Below are positions 9,101 through 20,065 of a stretch of 64,000 nt of DNA, piece by piece. This DNA comes from Gnetum montanum (lineage: Eukaryota > Streptophyta > Gnetopsida > Gnetales > Gnetaceae). Below the pieces are notes generated by a model. The model did no database searches. It saw nothing but the letters and a program-made list of their open reading frames with translations, and was not told the DNA's origin. The translations under genes were made by a program, and so were the position numbers. Within the stretch, counting starts at the first letter, position 1. Every line of letters begins with the position of its first letter. The stretch spans positions 1,243,182 through 1,307,181 of the forward strand of contig MNCI01013895.1 in the NCBI GenBank assembly GCA_015680685.1. Reading direction: 5' to 3'.

Positions 9101-11489
9101 AACCATTCATGCCCTAGCCACTGGGTGTTTGTTGATGTTGTGGTGGCTAGGTAGAAAATTTATTGATCACACACTTGATGGTTAAATGTATGGTGGATCA
9201 AGATATGAGGTGTGTTAACATTATGGATGGCTAACCCATGATTGCATCCTTGATCATGATATGGTATGCATGGATTTTTTTGTCTCCCCATGCTATTAGA
9301 TTCATTTTTTAGATTTGGGATTAGAGTAATGATGGATGGTGGCCCTTGTGTATGATTAGAGGACATTGGTTGAGACAAGGAAGGTGGTACATTAGATTGG
9401 CCTTGTGTTGGCTTGGATGATGTGGTGGATCCACTCATGATTTTCTTTGGCTTACGAACTTTCATCCAAAAGGGATGTTTCCTACATTATGGTTGGAACC
9501 CACTAGTGTCAGCATGTCTATGCACATTTACAGCACAAGTGACACTTGTTTGTTGATATTGTGGTGCTGAACCTTCTTGAGTTACTAGAGATAAGGAGGT
9601 GAATTATGAGAATATTAAGGGTAGGATGGATGATAAGAGGTGTGAGATGGTGAACCTTTAGATAATGTCATGTATTGATGGTGCTCAGGAGAGTGGTAGT
9701 TGTGATAAGAAGAAGAGGATGCAAAACTAGTTGGAGAAATAGGATGTTGAACATAATATATGTGTTGTTTCGATGGATAGGGTGGATAGTTTTAATTTTG
9801 TGGTGGCCTTTCCCATTACTGTGGTTGTTGTCATTGTAGTTGATAACCATGTTAAGGTTGGTAATAAGTCCCCCTAGGATGGTACGAGTGGTTCTGGGAT
9901 TGTCTATAATTATCTTGTGGAAGAGGAAATCTCCGAGGCATGTGCTTTTGCACAAACTTCAAATTTAAGGCACCTGCCCAATACTCTTATAGATGTAACA
10001 AGACTAGGAAATGGACCTTCGAATGATCATATATGTAGATGTTGCATCCATTGTCTTCATCTATAGTTGAGTCTATAGCCTCACTTTCGTTAGCCACTTT
10101 TCTTGTTTGCCAAAAAGTGTTCCTAGCTATTTCTTGGTCCTATATCCTTTATTTAGTATGACTTCCTAGCTTATTTTGCATGATCCTCTTCTCGACTGTA
10201 TCAATGAGAGTTAAAATGTTGTCATATATCTATTTGGACATCCTATTAAACTTTGCTTCAAGTTCATCAATAGACTATTGTAATGACAAGGTTTGTTGTG
10301 GGATCATCTTATCGAGAGTGGTTTTGTTCTCCATACTGTAGATCTAAACCTCCTTCTATTAAAGAGTAAGGTGCCATTGATATTTCTTAACATTCTCCCA
10401 TTTTCATATCTCTCCTTCTTCTTTTGCCACACACTTGATTAGCTCTAAGATCTAATGGGCTTGGAGCTCAAATAATTACCCTAGGGCATACATCCTAAGG
10501 ATCTTCCTTGTTTCATTATAAATCCCATCTATGATGTGGAAAAGTTTCCTTTCCTCAAAGAAACCATGGCCTAGGAATCCATTCAATAAGGCATAATATC
10601 TATCTAAGGCCATGTTCAAGGGTTCATTTGTTTTTGCTTCCACTTTTGGATTTGTCTCCTTAAGTTGGACACTCTTACATAGGTTTTGTATTTCTCATTG
10701 AAAATTTCCAACGTTGTGGACCATCATCAGATTGGACTCAGTCTTAATGATCCATACCATACTTCAGCTCTATCAATTAGTGTCCTAAAAAAGAGCTGAA
10801 GCTTTTGCCATTCATTTTCAATGTTGTAATAGATACAAGCATCCTGTAAGGCTTGTAAATGATGTTGCAAATCTAAATCATAGTCTCTTGAAAATTTAGG
10901 AATATTTTTCATGTCAAGCTTAGGTAGGTAACTCTTTTTGTAATGCTTGCAAGATATCTTACTGGTCTCTATGATTTACTTTAGACTCTTGGTGGCTAGC
11001 AGGGGTTCATCATCATCAAAAAATTGTGAGGAAAATGTCTATCTATATTCTTTTGATCGTGATGATGTTGTCGTTGACCTTTCCTATGGGTTTTATTTTG
11101 GTTTTTAGTTTGACCATTTAGTGGAGCTTTATCTCTCTACCTATGTTCATCTTCATCAGAACCAGAAGTTGAGGGGGAAGAGGAAGATGAGGAACTACAA
11201 GGACTACCATGGCTTCTATGTTGTTCCTTGGGTCCCTAGATTTATCATTTCTTGATTTTGAGGAGGTCTTAGTCCTTGAGGCCTTCCCTAGTTTAGGACA
11301 TATGTCATATTCTCCAAGATTATCTAGCTTAGGTGACTATAGTATTTGGGTGTTTTCAGGGTGATCATGATTATAAGAAACCCTTGCATAAGGTTGGTCA
11401 CTCCAATTTTCTTCATCATATATCTCATTAGTTCTCCAATAAATGTGTTAGCTCTATAGTGCATTATCATGTCCCTATGGGAGAGACAT
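9101..11489 (-). pseudogene. Element B: gag relic
   Basis: Capsid protein gene of the retrotransposon. Start taken at ATG 11489 (MSLPxG...), by analogy with the other gag openings after a short leader. The capsid core is visible at 10912-10727: MKNIPKFSRDYDLDLQHHLQ, then DACIYYNIENEWQKLQLFFR. A zinc-knuckle remnant CNIYIYDHSKVH lies near 10050-10015, with two of four ligands lost. The Gag tail after it is Pro-, Gln-, Asn- and His-rich (9955-9160). Frames are broken by stops and shifts. Confidence 0.65.
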
Positions 11490-11594
11490 TGTTGTTATTT
11501 TATAGTGTGTGATTTAATATTTCTTGAAAGATATATCATTAATACCTTTTACAGTGATCATGTATAATATAACTAATCTAGATAACTAGCACCA

Positions 11595-11612
11595 TCCATG
11601 GCAATGGCACTA
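11595..11612 (-). other. Element B primer-binding site (tRNA-Asp)
   Basis: Minus strand TAGTGCCATTGCCATGGA, one base inside the LTR. Against TGGCGCCGTTGCCGGGGA there are four transitions and one transversion (G to T). Unlike element A, only the usual 18 bases are present, with no further tRNA sequence. Confidence 0.8.
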
Positions 11613-11613
11613 A

Positions 11614-12426
11614 TGATGAGCAGTGAGGTACCCCTATACCAAACCATACGAATCACAAGCATTCACACACAATCTGGTTAAATTCTGTGGATGGAACTAG
11701 TTCTGGTATCTAAATCATTAGGCTTTGATCGTAGTTCACTATCTTCTCACTTGGACTAGTGGTAGCTTTGTCACATATGGTTTAGTCCAAAGTGAGGCAT
11801 ATGATGTTGTCTAATTCTATGCTACTCCTAATGACGATAAAGAGATAAATTAACTAAGCTAATGAATAGTGAAAAATAAGATCTAAAATAGTCTAGCTAG
11901 CCTAACACAAGTATCCATCCCACTTTCCTAAACACATGTTGCTGGGCTACCAAACATTAAGTGTTGCTAGGCTACCAAGTACTATATGTATGCTCAAAGT
12001 GGTCATGCTTGTGTTCATTAACAATAGGAAATTAATTGCTTAATTGAAATGTAGTAAAGTAAAGTGCATAAAAGTAAAGTACATCAAAAGAAACATTAAT
12101 CTAGTCTTAGTGCTACAAGGATTATTAGAATAGTTCATTTTATTTCCATCATACTAATATGCCTAGGTACATCAGTGCTCAAACAAAGAACCGTACACAC
12201 TTAGACTCCTTTTGTGGGCACTCAGAAAATATTCTCTAACTTAGAGGAAAATAAACTACAAGATCTTCACTACTCTGGCTGAAAACTAACATAAAATTCA
12301 TGCCAAATCAAGAGCCCAGGTGTTATATTTATAGGCCAATGTATAACCCCTAACATTGAATACCTGAAGTCGCAACCCCGACCTCAGATGCCCAACATCA
12401 TGGTGACTAGAAAATGTGCTTCATCA
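11614..12426 (-). repeat. Element B 5' LTR
   Basis: Minus-strand LTR, starting TGATGAAGCACATTTTC at 12426 and ending ATCA at 11614 (813 bases). The TATA box on the minus strand lies near 12330 (plus-strand TATATTTATAGG). The R segment TGTACCTAGGCA is followed by AATAAA. It abuts element C gag at 12427. Confidence 0.8.
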
Positions 12427-13300
12427 ATAAGGAAGAGATGTAAAGGTTAAAAATATTCATTTATTATCTATCTTTAAAGTAATAAATGATGAGGACCTGA
12501 TTACCCACATAAGAGAATTTGAAACAACATTAACCGTATTAGCACATCAGAGTGGGGATACAACTAAGATGATTGCCTTTAAATCAACCTTAAAGAAGAA
12601 AGTTCATTTTTGGCTACAAATCCTTAGAACATAAATTAGTTCATGGTATGAATTTAAAAATGCTTTTCTACAAAGATTACTTTTTAATGATAGGTTGTAT
12701 TCATTAAGGAAGAAATTAAAGAGTTTTATGCAACATGAGGATAAATACTATGAGGGTACCTTTGATAGATTTAAAGGATNCGACTTAACAAAAAATGAAT
12801 TACCATCCTAACCTAAACCAATTCCTACATCTCAAAGAAAGGATAAAGAGAAATTACATTCCATCACTATAAGGAGTGGAAAAAAAGTTGAACCTAAACC
12901 CCAAAAGAAGGGGAGATTTTAGGAGGTAGGAACACAAGAAGAAATTCAGCCACAAATAGCAAATGAAGAAGATCAACTAACTAGGATTAAAAAAACAATG
13001 ATTACTCTCTAGGAAACTAGTTTTACCTCCTTTCCCTAAACAATTACAAGTGGATTTTACAACTAAAGCCCATGTTGAAAAAATGTTTAGTGAAGTGTAT
13101 TTGCATATCCCTTTAGAACAAGCAGTAAAAGACACACCTCATTATGCCAAATACTTAAGGGAATTATGTGCTAGGAGAAGAAAGGAAGAAATATTTCTAA
13201 ATAGGTTTATTTGGTTGACAATCTTTCTCAACTTATACAAAATCATAAGATTCCAAAATAAGATTCTAGAGTCCCTAGCATCCCAATCAAAATAAATGGC
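12427..13300 (+). pseudogene. Element C: gag C-part and linker
   Basis: Plus-strand capsid remnant beginning in mid-gene: DEDLITHIREFETTLTVLAH at 12490, then FWLQILRT, a stop, SSWYEFKNAFLQRL and EDKYYEGTFDRFKG up to an N at 12780. Then comes HSITIRSGKKVEPKPQ (about 12855), the TRSGK-type motif that precedes protease in Tat/Athila elements. A Pro-rich LPPFPKQLQVDFTTKAHVEK leads to IPLEQAVKDTPHYAKYLREL (13050-13200). The N-terminal part was lost with element B's insertion. Several stops. Confidence 0.7.
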
Positions 13301-13790
13301 CAAGTAATTAAAAATGCCCTATTGGATTTAGTAGCTAGCATTAATATCATGCCTTTTGAAATGGCTAGGTCACTTGATATACAAGATATAAAAGGAGTAA
13401 ACATGACAATATTGTTGGCTAATGGCTAAAATGTAAAACCCATAGGAATAGTAGATTTCATAATTGAGGTAGAAAAAGGAAAATACCCAATTGACTTTGT
13501 TTTTTTGGAAGTAAAAGATCCTGATTGTTTTCCTATTATATTGCAGATTTGGATAACTTCAACTTTTCTTTTCCAATCTTACTTTTGCACTAAATATATA
13601 TAATATGGTAAAAGAAGATCATTTAAATGTAGACTTGAAGGATGCAAGAATGCTCTACACTTTACCCACTTCAACAATGGCACAAGATAGGGAAACCTTA
13701 GTGTTGAATAATTTTAAGGAAGGACATTTAGATCTTTAAACTAAATAACAACAAGATCTCCTTGACTAGATTTTGAATTTGGGTTAAAGA
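13301..13790 (+). pseudogene. Element C: aspartic protease relic
   Basis: ALLDLVASINIMPFEMARSL near 13312-13370 is the plant gypsy protease active site (ALLDLGASxNLMP) with Gly replaced by Val. IGIVDFIIEVEKGKYPIDFV follows and DPDCFPIIL resembles the conserved C-terminal region. The Gly-to-Val change plus later stops imply loss of activity. The enzyme would process Gag-Pol. Confidence 0.7.
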
Positions 13791-14900
13791 AATATTGGAA
13801 AAATAATTCAACCAACAAATAAAGATTCCTTGGATCTTAGAGAACTACCTAGTACACTTAAGTATGTTTTCCTAGATCATAATAAACCATTAATAATAAA
13901 TTCCCAACTTACTAATGAGCAAGAAAGAAAATTATTAGAAGTTCCACATAGAAAATCTAAGGGATTTGCATGGAGTTATGAGGACCTTCATCAAGAAATC
14001 TCACCCAACATCTACCAACATAATATTTATCTAGAGGACAATGTAAAAGTAGTAATAATTACCCTAAGACAAATTAATCTAGCCTTAAAACAAATTATTA
14101 AGGATGAAATTTCAAAACATTGAAAAGAAGGAATAATTTATCCAATAGCTGATAGTGAATGGGTAAGCCCCATTACTGTAGTACCAAAAAAGGGTGGAAA
14201 ATGGAGAGTCTATGTAGATTATAGAAGGTTAAACCAAAATACAAAGAAAGACCATTTTCCATTACCATACATAGATCAAATTCCAGAAAAATTAGAAGGA
14301 CATGAATATTATTGCCTTTTGGATAGATTTAGTGGTTATAATCAAGTAGTCATTGCCCTTGAAGATGAACATAAAATAACCTTTACATGTTCTTATGGAA
14401 CTTTTTCTTATAAACATATGCCTTTTGGCCTTTGTAATGCACCAACTACTTTCCAAAGAGACATGATCTCAATATTTTTTGATATGTTAGAAGATTATGT
14501 GGAAGTTTTTATGGATGATTTTTCAGTCTATGGGAATACTTATGATGAAACTTTACAACATCTCAAACATGTCTTGGATAGATATATTGATAAAAATTTA
14601 AAATTAAGTTAGGAAAAAAGTCACTTCATGGTTACGAGTGGCATAGTGTTAGGACATGCTATTTCTAAAGATTAGATAAGGATGGATGATGATAAAATAA
14701 GAGTCATATCTACACTTCTAGCTCCAACTAATTTAAAGACCCTTCAATATTTTCTAAGACATGCTAGGTATTATAGAAGGTTTATCATAGACTTTTCAAA
14801 AATTTCTAAACCATTATACATGCTCTTAGAAAAANATTTTCAAAAATTTCTAAACCATTATACATGCTCTTAGAAAAAAATGTTTCATTTGTTTGGACTA
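13791..14900 (+). pseudogene. Element C: reverse transcriptase relic
   Basis: RNA/DNA-dependent DNA polymerase domain. In order: LPSTLKYVFLDHNKPLIINS (13845), GIIYPIADSEWVSPITVVPK, GGKWRVYVDYRRLN, KKDHFPLPYIDQ, HEYYCLLDRFSGYNQV (first catalytic Asp kept), HMPFGLCNAPTTFQR, and VEVFMDDFSVYG (14500-14530; both catalytic Asp kept in FMDD). IVLGHAIS and LRHARYYRRFI (thumb) follow. The order and the FMDD variant are typical of Tat/Athila. Only a few stops interrupt it (TGA 14121, TAG 14610, TAG 14674), so it is better kept than most domains here. A 42-bp duplication around an N at 14835 is an assembly artefact. Confidence 0.85.
14793..14878. repeat. 42-bp duplication around a single N (assembly artefact)
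   Basis: The 42 bases at 14793-14834 are repeated at 14837-14878, separated by N (14835) and one base. The pattern fits an uncollapsed contig overlap at a closed gap. The RT frame should be read through one copy only. Confidence 0.85.
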
Positions 14901-15420
14901 ATGTATATCAAGAAGCATTCTTGGAATTGAAAAAATAAGTAACCACATCCCCTATATTAGATGCACCTAATTAGGATTATCCATTTGATCTAATGTGTGA
15001 TGCTAGTGACACAGTAGTAGGGGCAGTTTTAGGAAAATACATTGATCATAAACTACGAGTGATTTATTATGTGTCCAAAAGTTTAGAACAAGCCCAAGTA
15101 AACTATACAACTATAAAAAAATAATTATTAGATATTTTATATGCTCTAGATAAATTTAGACATTATTTAATAAGATATAAAACTAGAGTATATACTAATA
15201 ATTTAGCCATTAAATTCTTAGCTACCAAAAAAATAGAAAATGCAAGAATAATGAGATGGTGCTTATTACTCCAAGAATTTGACCTAGATATTTTAGATCA
15301 AATAGGAAGGGAAAATGTAGTAGAAAATGATATTTTGAGGCTAAAAACTAGTGATGAGAATCGAACACAAGGAGTCTTTCATGATGAATTTCCTGATGAA
15401 TAACTTTTTTCTACAAGAAA
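14901..15420 (+). pseudogene. Element C: RNase H relic
   Basis: Degrades the RNA strand of the RNA:DNA hybrid during reverse transcription. Visible motifs: MCDASDTVVGAVLGKYIDHK (first catalytic Asp, near 14995), VIYYVSKSLEQAQVNYTTIK, LLDILYALDKFRHYLI, VYTNNLAIKFLATKK (the D of TDH is changed to N), RIMRWCLLLQEFDLDILDQI and ENVVENDILRL. Stops at 15121 and elsewhere. Confidence 0.75.
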
Positions 15421-16795
15421 GGATCCTTGGTTTGCTAATATAGCCATGTAGCCACAATGAAAACCCCTACCAATTGGACTAAGGAAGAAAAGAAATCTTT
15501 CTTATGCACCATATCTAGATACATCTGGAGTAGTTCATATCTCTATCAAACTTGTAAGGATAATATAGCAAGAAGATGTGTGGCTAAGAATGAACAACAA
15601 AAAATTCTACAAATGTGTCATGATGATTTAGGGGGTGGCGACTTTGATAGCAAATGTACCACTATCAAATTCCTTCAAAATGGATTTTATTGTTGCTCAA
15701 TTTTTAAATATGCACATAAGTATGTGCAAGGATGTAATAAATATGTCAATGAATGAAATCCATAACAAAAAAATATGAAATGGCCTTTAAACCAATTTTA
15801 ATAATATAACCATTTGATGTGTGGGGTATAGACTTTTTAGGATCATTTCTACCATGTAATAGATGTCAATACATTCTGGTTTGTATCGAATATGTCAAAA
15901 AATGGGTGGAAGTAAAAACCACCCCAAAAAATTATGTTAAGATTGTTGTAGCATTCTTTAGAGAAAATATTTTAACATATTTTGAAGCTCCACAAGTGAT
16001 CATTAATGATCAAAGAACCCATTTTGTCAATAAAATCATGGAAAAATTCCTTAAGTCTTGTAGTATCCAACATAAAATAGCTACTACCTATCATTCTCAA
16101 ACAAATGGCCAAGTAGAGAATGCTAATAGAATTATCTTAAATATATTAACAAAAATTGTATGTACTAAAGAAAAGGATTAGTCTAAAAAAATTACAAAAT
16201 GCACTTTGGACTTAACAGACTACCTATAAACCAAGTTTATAATATTTACCTTATCACTTGGTTTTTGGTAAGTTATGTCTATTACCTATTGAACTTAAAT
16301 ATCAATATTTATGGTTAGCCCAACAACGCAACTTTGATGAAGACATGAACTAGGCTACTCGAATCAACCAACTTTACAAACTTGATGAAATGTGGCTACA
16401 TGCCTTTGAAAAAAAAAATTGTAAAGAAAAAAATAAAGACATTACATGATATGAATATATTAAAAAAAAAAACACTTTTCCATAGGTGATAAAGTTCTTC
16501 TCTATAATATGAGATTACATAAATTTTTAGGGAAGTTAACAACTCGATGGGAAGGCCCTTCTTTAGTTATCCAACCTCATGATAATGGAAACATTCTCAC
16601 ATCACTATTGATAATTCCTCAACTATATTCTTAGTTAATGGACAAAGAATTAAGTTATATCATCAACATCTCTTTAATGAACCCAGAGAATATGAACTTG
16701 TAACTGACCCAACTTATCCCATAACTGATGAATTACATAACAATAATCCATTTGAAATGTTAGCTCTTAAAAATAGCCTTCAATAAGAATCTTAT
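15421..16795 (+). pseudogene. Element C: integrase relic
   Basis: Catalyses insertion of the cDNA. The N-terminal zinc domain is represented by MCHDDLGGGDFDSKCTTIKF and KYVQGCNKY (15615-15750). Catalytic core: WGIDFLGSF (first Asp, 15822), INDQRTHFVNKI (second Asp, near 16005) and NGQVENANRIIL (Glu, near 16110). So the DDE triad is preserved, unlike in elements D and F. The C-terminal part is VLLYNMRLHKFLGKLTTRWE then GPS (16495-16560) and LVNGQRIKLYHQHLFNEPRE (16630). Frameshifts and stops occur after 16180. Confidence 0.8.
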
Positions 16796-18596
16796 GTCAT
16801 AGAATAAACTATAAAGTAGTATTTATAGTCTACAACTTTTATCTTGAAAATGTAGAGGGAAATAGAAAATTTTATTGTTAGTTGGGACTATAAAGAATTT
16901 GATAGCATCATGTCTAAAATGCAAGGGAGAAAGACAACTCCTCCTACCTTGAGATAAGTAGGTTTAAATCCAAAATCCAACTAAGGGTGAGCCTTAGATC
17001 AATAAGTGTCTTACACATAATAAACATTATTATTTTTCAACAATATGTTTTAAGTACAAGTTTCATAAGTTAAGGTGGCTAAATAGCTTAGTTTAGGGTA
17101 ATGCTTATTAGTATTTGATTTCTACTAAATACCATATTTGATGAGTCACTAAGAAGGAAAGGGTGTGTTATATTGGACCTAGTTTGTCTAGTAGCAAAAG
17201 GCATCTATTGATGTCAAGCCATGTGAGCAACCCTTACGAAATAAAATTAGCTCCCACAAGAAGCTCATGGTTGAAGCTAGTCAGATATTAATTTCTTGTG
17301 AAAAAGAAAATAAAAGGAGAGAAAATAAAAAGAGAAAAAAGAAAGAAAAGAAAAAGAAAAAAAAAAGAGAAAAGAAAAGAAGAAAAGTAACAAATAAAAA
17401 TTTTAAAAAATAATGACCCCAAAAGAACCTTCAATCATGAGCTAAGCCCCACTCCCATACAAACCATATAGTTGGGGAAATGCTCCAAGCTCATAATTTT
17501 AAACATTCTATAAGCATACCCTTCTATAAGTAGAGTGTTTAAGAGATAGGCAACAATTACCAATCAAATCTAGGTGCCACTACCTTAGAACTAGGGTATA
17601 ACACTAGCAGTGAAGGAGTGACTCCTCCATAGTTGGTATCTTAATAGGCACCTTCACTTTTAATCATTCCTCTTACTATGTTATTTAGTTATTTTTCTTT
17701 TGTTTCTTTGTACTTCTCAAATTATTGTTATTTTTAATTTTTTTACCTAGTTTTTACCATTTTCTATTCCTCTTTTTCAATTTTTGTAACGTTATCTTCC
17801 TATTTTCTCTTGCAGTGTCATCTCTCTAACTAGTGGTACTTTTGTGCATGGGTTTTCTTTGTGTTTCCCATCATGTCTTCTGTAGGTGTCAGTGGTTGAG
17901 ATCCCTACTATGGTAGCCAATGATGGATACTAACACTCATTCACCCATTGCCTATCATTTTCTCTTAGTTTGGATATATAAATCCTAGGGCAACTTTTAC
18001 TTTTAGTATATCCTTTGACCATACCTCTTTGTAATAATTTATATTTAATAATTAGCCTAGGTATGTTACATACCTTAGCTTAATTAGGAGGAGGGGATGA
18101 CCAATTAGTAAAGGATATGATAGTAGGGTATAACCAACTTGGAAGCTAATCCAAGATCAAGTTAGGGAATGAGTTAAATGTAAGTAATGCATCTCGGATC
18201 CTTGAATCATAGGAAAAGTTTAAACCTTGAATTTATAAGACATTCTTACACCTAACAAAGTAGACCTTGTGATGTGAGGTTAAGTCTAATTGATCTTAGG
18301 TATGATCTTTATAACTAAGTTCTATGTGAACTCATATCCAAGAATAAAAAATTATCATCAAAAGTGGAATAGGTATAATTAGTAAATAAATATTTAGACA
18401 TTTAGGCAATAGACAAATTTATTTTTGTTTTAATCTTTTTCTTGTTGATTGTATACATGTTTCTAATATGTTAAATTTTGAATGCCTAAAAAAATATCTT
18501 GGACTAATTCTATTTTCTAATGCATCTATTAATATTTTATTTTATTTTATTTTTTCCTTTATGGCCAGGCACTAGCCAAAGGCTAGTCAATGGCTA
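16796..18596 (+). other. Element C 3' non-coding region
   Basis: No coding frame seen between integrase and the 3' LTR. A purine-rich block of A and G runs from about 17297 to 17410. A segment near 17150-17280 and another near 18060-18350 look like ordinary unique element sequence. No clear polypurine tract abuts the LTR at 18597; the preceding bases are GGCTAGTCAATGGCTA. Confidence 0.5.
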
Positions 18597-19887
18597 TGTT
18601 AAACGCCAAAATTGGTACTTTTTAAATCTTAATTACATATTTTTAATGATTTAATTAGTGTTTAATTAATGTTTATTTTAGTTATTTTAATTGATTTTAG
18701 TTTATCATATTTTAGTTTATTATTATTAGTTTATTAGTTTTTATGTACTAAAGACTAAAACAAGAGGCACAAGTTTTGTTGCTAGGCAACCATGTGGTGG
18801 CAATTGAAGAATCCAACTCATTGATCTATACTATCATTATGTTTACTAGTTTCTAATTTTTTTTGTAGTATTAATAGGAATGCACATTGAGAATTTATGG
18901 TGGTAATGGAGCTAAAACGTGGACGTTGGTGCTACAATTTGGATGTACTGCTCCATCAGCCGCATTATTTTACTACGCAACTACAACTATTTGCTGCACA
19001 TTACCTTAATGGACATTGCCATTTTTTTGCAGTGGACATTACATGGATAATGAGGTATGGTTCCCAATCATTTTTATGGCTGCAGATTCCTACAACTATC
19101 ACCTATGCAAGTAGTGATGGTGGACATTACAGTGAACATTACCTATGCATGGGTGGTGGTAGTGGATCTTACAATAAATGTTACCTACACAGGTGATGGT
19201 GGTGAACGTTACAGTGAACATTACCTACATGGGTGGTGGTAGTGGACATTACAATAGATGTTACATGTGGGTAGTGATTTCCATGGCCATTACGCATAGG
19301 TGATGGCTCCTCATGTGCTAGACTAGTCCTTATAAATTCCTTGTCCATATACAACAAAGGAGATAAAGAATAGAAAAAAGGATCGAGAAAACATAGAGAT
19401 GATACTATTTAGAGAACCACACCAGATTAGAATTTTTTTTTGTACAAAAAATTATGAAGGAAGAGTGTTTATGCTTTGTTGCAATTAATAACCAACAATG
19501 TTTTAAGATTGTGAAGTTGTTGAACTACGAAGACAATAGAGTAGGGCCACAAATTAGGTGACATCTCCTTTGTAATCTTCCTTATTTCTCATAAATTTAT
19601 TTAAATTTAAGTTGGTTTAATTGATTGTATTCATATTTGAACTTAATGTTAGAAGTTAAGGTGAATATTATTGATTTTACTTATGGGTGATAGCCATAAG
19701 TGTGGTGTTCTCAATTGACTCTAGATCTAATCGTTGGTTTTATGTATTAATGATCTTTTGACTTTAAACCATTCCTCCATAGGATACGACTCACAGGTCA
19801 ATCATAAATGATTTGACAATTTCTACAACAAAAGAAACGAAGATAAAGATTAAATGTATCTAGCATTGAATTTTGCCTTGCTTCTTA
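18597..19887 (+). repeat. Element C 3' LTR
   Basis: About 1291 bases, starting TGTTAAACGCC and ending near CTTCTTA, followed by the target duplication GGAGG (19888-19892). The start matches 6332-6826. A tandem 41-bp array (19119-19282) lies upstream of a TATA box, TATAAATT at 19331. The LTR end is inferred from where the minisatellite resumes. Confidence 0.75.
19119..19282 (+). repeat. 41-bp tandem array in element C U3
   Basis: Four units begin at 19119, 19160, 19201 and 19242: GTGGACATTACAGTGAACAT alternates with GTGGATCTTACAATAAATG types, so there is an 82-bp higher-order repeat. It ends about 50 bases before the TATA box, as expected of a promoter enhancer array. Confidence 0.75.
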
Positions 19888-19892
19888 GGAGG

Positions 19893-20065
19893 CAATAATC
19901 CATGGCATGGAAGGTGATGATCCATGGAATGGAAGGTAATGATCAGTGTAGCATTTGAGGTGATGATCCATGACATGGAAGGAAATGATCAACAACATGG
20001 GAGGTGATGATTCACAACACGGGAGGTGATGGTTGATAATACGATAAGTGATGATTGGCAATGTT
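19893..20065. repeat. Minisatellite, right half
   Basis: Units such as CATGGAAGGTGATGATCCAT repeat seven or so times with changes. It continues the array broken at 6331 by element C. Confidence 0.75.

Larger units (their letters stand above)
6829..12426 (-). mobile_element. Element B: gypsy relic lacking pol, nested in C
   Basis: Right to left: 5' LTR (12426-11614), tRNA-Asp-type primer site (11612-11595), gag (from 11489), Gag tail, then directly the family's long non-coding 3' tail and a truncated 3' LTR (7032-6829). No protease, RT, RNase H or integrase is found between gag and the tail, so B is a deletion derivative that would need enzymes from other copies. Confidence 0.75.
6332..19887 (+). 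mobile_element. Element C: Tat/Athila-like gypsy with nested element B
   Basis: LTR sequence starting TGTTAAAYSCMAAAATTGG occurs at 6332 (partial) and 18597 (complete). Between them are gag, protease, RT, RNase H and integrase relics on the plus strand (12427-16790). Element B (6829-12426) sits in it, and the rest of C's 5' LTR, its primer site and its gag N-part are deleted. The flanks are the two halves of one minisatellite with GAAGG/GGAGG target duplications. The family is distinct from A, B, D, E and F: different LTR and different gag. Confidence 0.8.

Noticed and set aside
17297-17410. Poly(A) tail of a LINE/SINE or the polypurine tract of element C
   Set aside because: It lies 1.2 kb before the LTR and is mixed A/G low complexity with no upstream retroposon.
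19119-19282. CRISPR-like array
   Set aside because: Plant nuclear LTR context; units are contiguous tandem repeats with no unique spacers.
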